A stretch of DNA of 64,000 nt from Fabrea salina (lineage: Eukaryota; Ciliophora; Heterotrichea; Heterotrichida; Fabreidae): assembly GCA_022984795.1 (NCBI GenBank), contig JALIHJ010000054.1:1-64000 (forward strand), in the 5' to 3' direction. Of this stretch, positions 39,601 to 47,000 are shown in pieces (position 1 is the stretch's first letter; each line of letters starts with the position of its first letter). Made by a program: the position numbers and the translations under genes. The notes under the pieces are model-generated. The model saw only the letters and a program-made list of their open reading frames with translations, had not been told where the DNA came from and made no database searches.

Positions 39601-40092
39601 AACGAGTCAACCCCTTTTATGAGTAAAGAAAGGTTCTGTGAACTTCTCAGAACGAAGGTTCAGCTTGAAAAGGACAAAATTAAAACAAACCAAATTAAGT
39701 ACTTAACAGCTATAATGGAAGGCTACTACTTCATGAGGAAACAACACACTGAAGAGTTAAAAGAGATCTACAAACAAACCATAGGCTGCAAGCCAGTTAC
39801 CTCAATAGAAGAGTTTTTCGAGCTGATGCTGAGAATAGACCCTGAGTTAACTGAAGACAGAATCGAGGACCTATTCACTGAAGTAACTTCTGGTAAAGCA
39901 GAGGTCACTGAGAGCGATTGTTTGAAAGTGATTATGAAGAATAACATTGCTGGGTACGGAATTGGGATCTTTGAAACTAAAAGACTAAGTTATAAAGCCG
40001 AAAGAAGGAGTTTGGAAAACTACATAGGCATGGACCACGACGATGAAAGAATTATTTTCTGGACTGGCAAAAGACAGTCTTCAATCATATAA
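36646..40092 (+). CDS. large coiled-coil protein with C-terminal EF-hand-like region
   Basis: 1148 residues. After a Ser-rich head (1-85), residues about 90-760 are mostly coiled coil with several long uninterrupted heptad stretches. The C-terminal 350 residues are globular; pairs such as MAFEYCDYEDRGFIGQDEFT (about 942-961) look like degenerate EF-hands with few of the Ca2+-binding acidic positions kept. No family is recognised. A structural role at basal bodies or the cortical fibre system is plausible from composition and neighbours (CCDC112, CEP290), but not shown. Confidence 0.85.
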   Translation: MEEHSYRRDKPHSRLSRYLPYKHKAEHPTIKGQNELQEARGLKCFSECTSPIPQQSNTSSRYSVSTAINSSCNSLISRVFNISRANLEELFRKASYKPHDVLDSIKSIEDKFYEKSTIEEALECLAGLEVVKKKIAYEIKAQQDLLFLNQEVVEASEKTALLLTRQNKDSKLAEILARKNKATNSIEDSFRLVIDLEKWKTTKLTLDSQKTSRSNSTETQRRNQIMHAKINQKIKVNEVKEKMNLIKEEFVNMKYNVEYFMFEFKHSQISSSSQTNFLCLEKKIAHKLKECDELVLGNAKKTKGVAKCKKKLSKFRIDLLNLKEFVRYQHERMSYHLVEFLRNKLHNYLKNLVSKNKVAKRQTSKKVFEIQLKLSELKRYLFDNKKTFQLEVESMLKAKEELQEFCTKLVESVKKLQKENSELKTSLSEYQKDKLKLQENLSHYERKMNTVNNDSLSSENSELKAQIRLLKTQYDNLIKENAELYSNFNLKECIIKGLEEHIEEQKKHSDDYHEKILETKFLEQKCRDLEREKKVLNNKNHFLVRKLFRIKEFIFSRFKSEHESLRIEMQDMKSDFASKIMEARDMIASVKHNNQVMDQNNQLQAEFQLREQEFYLKVSKITEENNQTKRNIKMLLKNYFLTLATIKNYFLEKKKDIRDLVGAMVSENQSVLADFHHKFASVHRNLVHSHQNQIHQAQRLQKKLAFYLLQQVHRTSLKKVFKTWKKGTKDPEELEKMELIKNNVIMKNFVENGSMNETPMQSPQLMKVLEDMLDAKYESDCRDIKASRKPLTMTDFMVQYLKRKYGMDQLASTHLSRIILALKKLNKENDMYGRFYCRILQLFHPDPVPFELSIYLVKERASFIRKKDRLKQEPASPQKLRNENSVAVTELVSHVIKKFQREQEVGEVIIHYLRPDSVTHLQWSIFIVQFMLSRKSLEPEMAFEYCDYEDRGFIGQDEFTTGIRVDLGCFILQDSADKLYQWAQRNESTPFMSKERFCELLRTKVQLEKDKIKTNQIKYLTAIMEGYYFMRKQHTEELKEIYKQTIGCKPVTSIEEFFELMLRIDPELTEDRIEDLFTEVTSGKAEVTESDCLKVIMKNNIAGYGIGIFETKRLSYKAERRSLENYIGMDHDDERIIFWTGKRQSSII

Positions 40093-40133
40093 CTACTGCT
40101 ACTTTAGATTAAGTAATTCATATTTTTGCTATC

Positions 40134-41027
40134 ATGGAAGCTTGTTGCCAAGTCATTTCTGAGTGCAGTTGTGGAAGTTGTTTGTGTCAGCACCAAATTA
40201 ATGGGCACATCATGCAAGGCCACACTGTGAGTCCTATGGCTTTTGTCAAAGAGCTTAACTCTCTTAAAGAACTTTTGGGGAAGGTTTATGAGTCCAAATC
40301 AGAGTTGATCCAGAAATACAAGTCATTAGCTAAGCAGGTTGAGGAGGTTTTTTCAGACCAGATGACTCAACTTACTAGTTTAGAAAGTAAGATCTATAGA
40401 CTTCTTTCCGACCCTCCAGAAATAGTTCCAGAATGGACGCAACAAGTCACTGAAGAGTTAAAGGCTATTCAGAACTCCGAGGTGATTTCTTGGCTTACTG
40501 TAGATGAACTTCCCGGAACTAGCAATGTGCTTGAGTTTTCGAAGGAATTAGTTGTAGGAACTTCTGGGTTCCCAAAAGAACTATTTGAAGGAGACTCTTA
40601 CTACTTATTTGAGGTAATTCTTGAGTATGTTTCATATACTCAACAAGACTCTAAACACCTCTGTAAGGAACTCTATGACTTACCTATAGATGATAGATTT
40701 ATGAAATTTCACAACCAGAACTTCCCCTACCTTCAGAGTGCACTTAGTAGTTATGACTACCTGAAGCAGTTATTTCAAAATCCCAACTTCAAGAAGTACC
40801 TTAAGTACATCCACAGCCAAATGTCTCTGGAAAGAAACCTTGATTCTGGGCCCTTAGACCAGCTTCTACTGGAATACGCCAAAGCCCTTCGCCTGAGTGT
40901 GCACCTGCAGAGTGGAAACAACCTTAGAGTGTTTGACTTCGTTGAAGAACAAGTAGTAGTTGAAGTCACTCAAGACCAAGAAAAGTTTTACATTGGGAGT
41001 CCTAATACCCCAATAGAGAGTGACTAA
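40134..41027 (+). CDS. N-terminal part of a zinc-finger gene (B-box-like domain)
   Basis: 297 residues. Residues 4-32 carry a Cys/His cluster (CCQVISECSCGSCLCQHQ...H...GHT) resembling a B-box zinc site and almost identical in pattern to the start of the gene at 48954-50123. A coiled-coil (about 35-85) and a helical domain follow. The same frame continues past the TAA at 41025-41027 with RanBP2-type zinc fingers, so this is probably the first part of one longer gene. An 18-base GT-AG (gtgactaactactaccag, 41020-41037) would remove the stop in frame; it is longer than the 15-base norm. Confidence 0.75.
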   Translation: MEACCQVISECSCGSCLCQHQINGHIMQGHTVSPMAFVKELNSLKELLGKVYESKSELIQKYKSLAKQVEEVFSDQMTQLTSLESKIYRLLSDPPEIVPEWTQQVTEELKAIQNSEVISWLTVDELPGTSNVLEFSKELVVGTSGFPKELFEGDSYYLFEVILEYVSYTQQDSKHLCKELYDLPIDDRFMKFHNQNFPYLQSALSSYDYLKQLFQNPNFKKYLKYIHSQMSLERNLDSGPLDQLLLEYAKALRLSVHLQSGNNLRVFDFVEEQVVVEVTQDQEKFYIGSPNTPIESD

Positions 41028-41351
41028 CTACTACCAGAAGACAAGGTCATTCTATACACAGGGGAAATAGTCAACACTGACGCTAAGCACTCAACCAGAC
41101 TCTACTCTATAGAAAGGCAAACGTCTAGGGGAAGATCAACTCAACCATCCTTTCTACATGACAAAAAAAGGTCCAAAACATCAAATCCCAAGCTTCAGCT
41201 TTGGAAATGCAAGTGTGGAACCTCTAACTCTGGAGAGTGTCCTGTGTGCTCTAATTGCAAAGAACTAAAACCCGGAGAAACAGAATGGGTGTGCAAACAA
41301 TGCACTTGTAAAAACCATCAAGGATCTACCACTTGCGAAGTTTGTAGTTTA

Positions 41352-41490
41352 CAAGAAACTCCTGAAAAGCCCCCATCTTTCAGAAAGGTTTCTACCGAAA
41401 ATTATGAATACTTATCCAATAAACAAGAATCAAAAGAAGTTAGACCTGAAATAGGAAGCTCAATGCCTCCCCAGAAATCAACCCATGAAA
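41352..41490 (+). repeat. internal duplication, copy 1
   Basis: 139 bases encoding a 46-residue linker (ETPEKPPSFRKVSTENYEY...PPQKS) that recurs without gaps at 42562-42700. By eye the two copies are about 85 percent identical. Confidence 0.85.
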
Positions 41491-41597
41491 TAATAAGTGG
41501 ATTCTGGAAATGCAAGTGTGGCATTGATAACTCTAAGGAGTTTGCTGTGTGCTGTAACTGTGGGAGTCTAAAACTAGGGGAACCAGGATGGGTATGC

Positions 41598-41612
41598 AAA
41601 CAATGCACTTAT
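41598..41612. repeat. target-site duplication, left copy (LINE-like insert)
   Basis: aaacaatgcacttat, repeated exactly at 41903-41917 on the other side of the 290-base insert. Confidence 0.92.
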
Positions 41613-41902
41613 TTATTTATTTATTTATTGGAATTGTTGTAAGCCGTCTAGGCCTCTGCTTCGTGTCTTGGGTAGTTTTTTGGTTGGGTTGTCGTTTTCT
41701 TCTGCCGTTCTTTTCCTCTTGAGTTCCGGTCGTGTTTCTTCGTGTATTGGGAGCGTCGTTGTTCCGTCTTCCTGCTTTGTTTCTTCGTGTAGAATCTTTC
41801 TGGTTTTAATGATTGTGTTTACGTAGTTCTTAATTTCTGTGTCTAGTTTTTGCTTTTGCTTCGTCGTGAGCTGGTTCCTTTCGTTTTCTAATTTGTCTGA
41901 CT
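41613..41902 (-). mobile_element. 5'-truncated LINE-like retroposon
   Basis: A 290-base insert flanked by an exact 15-base target-site duplication. Read on the minus strand it starts inside an open frame of about 92 codons (SDKLENERNQLTTKQK... to ...RSRGLDGLQQFQ) that stops at a TAA in the tail, and it ends in (AATA)n directly next to the target-site copy. Truncated 5' end, 3' repeat tail and long duplication are the signature of target-primed reverse transcription by a LINE. No reverse-transcriptase motif remains, so the clade cannot be named. The duplication copies are identical, which argues for a fairly recent insertion. Confidence 0.82.
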
Positions 41903-41917
41903 AAACAATGCACTTAT
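41903..41917. repeat. target-site duplication, right copy (LINE-like insert)
   Basis: Exact copy of 41598-41612; host RanBP2-finger coding resumes within it. Confidence 0.92.
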
Positions 41918-42113
41918 AAAAACAAAGAGGAGCTTAAGTTTTGTGAAGGGTGCTACCAAGGCAAGGAAGAGATTCCTTACATAGGGAAGTTAAACATTGG
42001 AACAGAAATTAACTCAAGTTCACAGACTCGGCAAAAGACTAAGGTATTGACTCCAGTACCCAAAAGTATCAATCGACCACAAGTCTGCACTTCAGGGAGC
42101 AGATTTAGAGAGT

Positions 42114-42125
42114 ATTTTAAGAGTC
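42114..42125. repeat. target-site duplication, left copy (SINE-like insert)
   Basis: attttaagagtc, repeated exactly at 42380-42391. Confidence 0.88.
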
Positions 42126-42379
42126 GGCAATCCCAAGTATGCAAGGACTTGGTGATACCAGGGGAGAAAGCTGGTAGCGGCTGCTTTATGGTACTCGCAG
42201 TGGTACTACCCTTGCTTGCACAAGGGGAGACTTGAGGGACCTCTGAATCCCGCGCACGCTGTGCTGCCATATATGCTATGAGGGCAAGGAACACCGAGGG
42301 CTACGAAGGGTCTCTTCGGAGATAGGGCTAAGACAGCTGACCTTCCGATCGGTAACAAGATTTAATAATAATAATAATA
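42126..42379 (+). mobile_element. SINE-like or truncated LINE retroposon with (TAA)n tail
   Basis: A 254-base insert between exact 12-base duplications, with a (TAA)n tail at its right end. The body has no long open frame, is GC-richer than its surroundings, and contains hairpins such as CCCTTG-cttgca-CAAGGG (42209-42226). A T-arm-like stretch (CTCTGAATCCC, 42241-42251) hints at a tRNA-related origin, but no tRNA can be folded with confidence. The bases before the tail (CGGTAACAAGATTTAATAA) vaguely resemble the end of the LINE-like insert 220 bases upstream, as expected of a SINE borrowing a LINE's 3' end. Confidence 0.75.
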
Positions 42380-42391
42380 ATTTTAAGAGTC
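42380..42391. repeat. target-site duplication, right copy (SINE-like insert)
   Basis: Exact copy of 42114-42125; the first base may belong to the (TAA)n tail. Confidence 0.88.
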
Positions 42392-42561
42392 CATCTGATC
42401 AGCTAAAATTGAACCAATCGCTAACCAGTTTCTTGAGTAAGAATCACTTTTCAAGACCCTACGATGCTTTTAAATACTCGGGCTCAGTTTTCTCTCCAAG
42501 ACAAAACTATGGAAGAGAATTTGGGGGTGCTATTAAACCAGACCATCAAATCCGTGATCTA

Positions 42562-42700
42562 CAAGAAACTCCTAAAAAGCCCTTATTCTCCCAAAGAGAT
42601 GCTACTAAAAATTATGAATACTTATCCAATAAACAAGCATCAAAAGAAGTTAGACCTGTAAGAGGAAGCTCAATGCTTCCCCAGAAATCAAGTTACGATA
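42562..42700 (+). repeat. internal duplication, copy 2
   Basis: Gap-free second copy of 41352-41490 in the same orientation, coding ETPKKPLFSQRDATKNYEY...LPQKS. Conserved core NYEYLSNKQ.SKEVRP in both. Confidence 0.85.
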
Positions 42701-43522
42701 CCAAAGGCAACTTAACTCCAAGCTTAAGAACTCAACTCGAAAGACAAGTGATAGCTCCAGCACAGAAAGATCTCAGTAGTCAACCAAAAGAAACTAAACC
42801 AAGCTATAACCATAGTGAGTGGGTGTGTAAGCATGGCAGTCTTCAAAATGAGAAATATTTTACATACTGTACATTTTGTTCCAAAGACAAAGATGAACCA
42901 CCTAAGTATGCTTACAAAAGAACCAGTTCAGTAAATCCTATTATCCCGCCTGCACGTAACTTCAAAGAAGATAGAGGAGGAAGTGGTTGGATTGATGAAA
43001 GAGGACTTGACCAATCCCCCACTAGTCCTGTCAATAGACATAGGAATGCCTTAGAACACGGAACAAACTACGACCCTTTGAAATACCCTGAAGATTGTAC
43101 TAAGAATTACACTGAAAAGTCAGAAGAACAGAAAAGCTATAGTACCTGGGAAAATCCCTCACAAAGGCCAACTACTAAAAAAGAGCCACCTCTCTCTTCT
43201 AGAGGCACTCAAAAACGATCTAGTGAGTCTAAGCGATCAACCTGTAAAACCCTAAAAACTGAGGAGTACAATAAGAGACCCTACTCCAAAGGACAATCCA
43301 ACCCAATTCCTCCTTGTGTTAACTGTGGAGCAAAAATCACTTTAAAAATACAAAAATCCTGTCCTACTTGCAGAAAGAATCCTTACAAGGAAATTACGAA
43401 ACAACCTTTTAAAACAGTGGAAGAACCTATGGGGTGTGAAATGCTTTAGAGACTGAACCGAATTAATCAATCTTACCTTAATTTAGTTGAACTAATTAGA
43501 TTCTCAAAGGTATTTGTAACCA

Positions 43523-43891
43523 TTATTTAGTTAATCCGGTCTTTATAAGAGCTCTCAAAGATTGGGAAAGTAGCACTTCAAAAGCAATTCCTGCCAAAAG
43601 CGAGTAGGTCCAAAGAATACTCCACACTGCGCAGAACTCTGAGCATAAGTAACCGCTTAGTAAAAAGCAAGCTAAGCCCAATGCTGCTATAAGTGATACA
43701 ATCATAGTTTTCAAAGAACTCTTGAAAACCTTAATAAGTACCTCAGCAGTGCCCAGCACAAGCAAAGTGATGCCTGAAGCTACTAAGACAATAAAAACTT
43801 CTTGCATGTTAAACTTTTCGCTATCTTTGTCTTCTGAGTCAGCGTCTCTCACAATCCATGTAAGCACCTCAATAAGTCCTCCCAAAATCAT
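43523..43891 (-). CDS. four-pass membrane protein of unknown function
   Basis: 122 residues from the ATG at 43891 (MILGGLIEVLTW). Four hydrophobic segments lie at about 2-12, 29-52, 63-82 and 88-108, with a short acidic loop after the first (RDADSEDKDSEK). The frame is open further upstream without an ATG, so an additional 5' exon is possible; a 25-base GT-AG just upstream would join a short ATG exon but is longer than other introns here. No family recognised. It converges with the broken zinc-finger gene 73 bases away. Confidence 0.55.
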   Translation of the reverse strand: MILGGLIEVLTWIVRDADSEDKDSEKFNMQEVFIVLVASGITLLVLGTAEVLIKVFKSSLKTMIVSLIAALGLACFLLSGYLCSEFCAVWSILWTYSLLAGIAFEVLLSQSLRALIKTGLTK

Positions 43892-44052
43892 GTACTCCCT
43901 GTCAAGCAAGCTGAGGAAAGTATTTGACAAGATACGACTTCATGCTGAGAAGCTATCGGGATCTATCCCACAGTAGTTATCCTTTGTGAGTATTCGTAAA
44001 CTTTTTCGCACTAACTCCCTTTTTTGACTGGGATGCCTTCTAATAGTCCATA

Positions 44053-47000
44053 ATGTTTTTGATTGCCTTGATTTTGTGCTTCCAAGTGAGAGAAATGCTT
44101 GCTAGAATTCAGGTCGGAAGAGTCATTCTCGAAGGAACTGATGGCTCTGGAAAAGGAATTCCGACCAGAGTGTACTTTGATGAAGAGTTCACTGACCCAG
44201 TAGTCATTGCTAATGTAGTGACTCATAATGACCCTCGTCCCGCCACTTGCAGAGTAGCTAACTTGGACTCAAGCAAGTTTGACTTGGTGTTGGAGTCCAC
44301 TGAGAAAACAAGTGAAAGGCCAAACCATCCAGCTGAAGAAGCTAGCTACTTTGCGGTTGACATTGCTCAATTGCCTAGCAGTATGCAAGCTGGAAAGCAG
44401 ACTCTGAGTGATGGAAACTGGCATTCTATATCATTTAGTTCTGCTTTTACTGAGACTCCTGTTGTGCTGGCTTTTGTACAAACCAGCAATAATGAAAGAG
44501 TCAACATTAGAATGAGGAATGTTGATTCAAATGGTTTTGAAATTGTGCTTGATAACCTTGATGTGAAAAATATAGCTAGCGGCAATCTTGGAACTAACAC
44601 AATCAACAATCAAGAATTAGCGGGGTGGGTAGCTATTCCTGAAGGAGTTTATGACTTTGGACTGAAAAGTGAATTTGGAACAGTTAGTCTACGGGACGAA
44701 AGAAAATACATAACTACTGCTGAGTCTTTTGCTGGTCCACCTGTTTTTGTTGCTACTTCGAATGTTTTCCAAGGTTTTCATGGTTCATATCCAAGAGGCT
44801 ATGAAAGTAATCTAAACAATCAAATTTCAATGAATCTTGAAGAGACTCAAATACACACTGAAGAACAAAATCGCGACTTCTCTGATGCTACATCATGGGC
44901 AGCATTCTACACTGAACTCTGCTGTTACACTTACAACCTGTTCCAGACTTACTGTCCAACAGGGTTCTCAGAGAATCCAGATCAGTGTACCAAGCAAGCA
45001 AGTCCAGTATTCCAGTTAACTCTTCACCAAATACAAGACACTGTGCAGGACCAAGCACTGGGAATCAGAGTCTACACTGGAGAGGACTCTTCTTTCTACC
45101 CCAACTACAGAACTACTGACCCATGGGCTGCCTACAAAAGAGGCTACTACTTCTCAGGTTCCTCTTACATGAGATTCCCTGATCCCTCTGAACAGGAGTT
45201 TACTTTTTCCCCTCACTTCACAATCACTGCTTGGGTGCGTCCTGACTCTAGCAGTGGAGTCTTACTTTCAAAGGTAGATGAGAACCTCAACCAAGACAAA
45301 CTAGAGTTCAGTCTAGACTCTGGGAGTCCTAAACTCAAAGTGCTACTGAAGGACTCCGAGAGCTTTGAGCTTGCTTCTACCAGTTCAACTACCCTTAAAG
45401 CCTGGAACTTTGTCTGGGCAAAAGTCTATATGGACCCAGACTTCACAATTGAAATGGGAACTAACTTGAACAACAACCTAGATTCTACTCCAGACTCCTG
45501 GTACTCAGACATCAGGCAGAACTACCAAATAACTCTAGGATCTAAGTTCAACTCAGGCATTTACCAAAACCATTTCACTGGGTTCTTATACGAGCTCAGA
45601 ATCTACAATGAGAAGTTCGATGTTTCTGGGTTAGTTACTAGTTCCTGCTCTGAAGGTTGTGGAGTGTGCCCAGATGGAGACTGCATCGTGTCATGCGACA
45701 TAGAGCAGTGGTGGACAGGAACTAACTACAACTCGTGCAATGACTGTGGACCTTGTTCTTATGGCTGCGTGAGCCCAGAAAACTGCAACTTGTGTGAGGA
45801 TGAACTTTGTGAGGAATGCACTAGTTTCGAAGCAGACTGTGTGACTTGCAAGGAGCATTCTGCAAAGCAGTTGGGGATTTGTAAGTGCAATACTGGTTAC
45901 TTCCAAGATAGCGACAAGTGCTCTGAATGCACTGCTAACTGCAACAGGTGCTCTTCTAGCAACTTCTATGACTGCCTAGAGTGCTCAGATGGTTACTACT
46001 TAGTTCAGGGACTGTGCTCTACTACATGCCCTACTGGTTACTCTTGTTCTGGTGACGCTACTTCTGACTTTGTATTTAACGTAAGACTCAACACTATGCA
46101 AAATGTACTTGAAGACTCAGAAAACTCAATTCCAGTACTTACAGGAGTCAACGATCAGTTCCACCCCTTCTTCCATGAAACTGATCCCTATCCCACTAAA
46201 GACAGGGGTTACTACTTTAGAGGAACTTCAGTGATGCAACTGCCTCCTTATGGTGATGTTTCAGAGCCTCTACTCGTGCTGGCTCCCCAGTTCACATTGA
46301 GTATGTGGATTCGACCACTCTTTGGATCAGGTACTTTACTCTCCAAACAGCACTCCAACTACACTAACATCCTAGAAATCGGACTCTCAGACTACAGTCT
46401 CTATGCAACTCTAGACGAAACTTCTCAGTCCACAGACAAGCTAAACAACTACTGGAACTTAGTGACTGTAGGGACTTCTATTGACCAAGATCAATTCAAG
46501 TTAAAGGGTTACTACAACTCTACTCAAGTGCTATCAAAGAGTCTAGGAGAAGACTGGTTCACAGACTCAGATTCCGACTTCTACTTCTCAATAGGGGCCA
46601 AGCACTCTTCAAGTACCCTCAGCAACTTCTTCACTGGCTTCATTTGGGAAATCAGGATCCATAACTCAGTGGTCGAATTAGAAAATCTACTCCAAGACTC
46701 CAACTGCAAAGGTTGCAACTTCTGCCCGGTAGAAAATTCAAACAGGTGTCTACCACGCTGCGATATAAACCAGTTCTGGGATGGCGAACAATGCAGAGAG
46801 TGCTTACCTAACTGTGAATTCGGGTGCATAAACAACTCTACTTGTAGTTTGTGTGGAAATGATTTATGCACTGAGTGTGACTTCCAAGAATGCACTAGTT
46901 GCGTAGGCAACGCATCAGTGAAGAGCAACACCTGTGAGTGCGAGCAAGGCTACTTCTCCCAAAACGGGTTCTGTCAAAGACAACTATTCTATTCCAACTT

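Larger units (their letters stand above)
41038..43449 (+). pseudogene. rest of the zinc-finger gene, disrupted by two retroposon insertions
   Basis: The frame of the upstream ORF continues with a RanBP2-type finger (WVCKQCTCKNHQGSTTCEVC), a second one started at 41587 (WVCKQCTY), then is cut by the LINE-like insert at 41613-41902. The finger resumes after it (CTYKNKEELKFCEGC), and the frame runs on to the SINE-like insert at 42126-42379, resuming at 42385. The last part (to the TAG at 43447) ends with a Cys4 ribbon (CVNCGAKIT...SCPTC). Both host frames rejoin exactly when one target-site copy and each insert are ignored. As it stands the gene cannot encode one protein unless the inserts are removed at DNA or RNA level. 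Confidence 0.8.

Noticed and set aside
42126-42379. Functional tRNA gene in the SINE-like insert
   Set aside because: Only a T-arm-like stretch and a hairpin are present; no complete cloverleaf can be drawn.
44011-44226. 71-codon minus-strand frame at the start of the lectin/LamG gene
   Set aside because: It overlaps a clear signal peptide and lectin-like domain on the plus strand.
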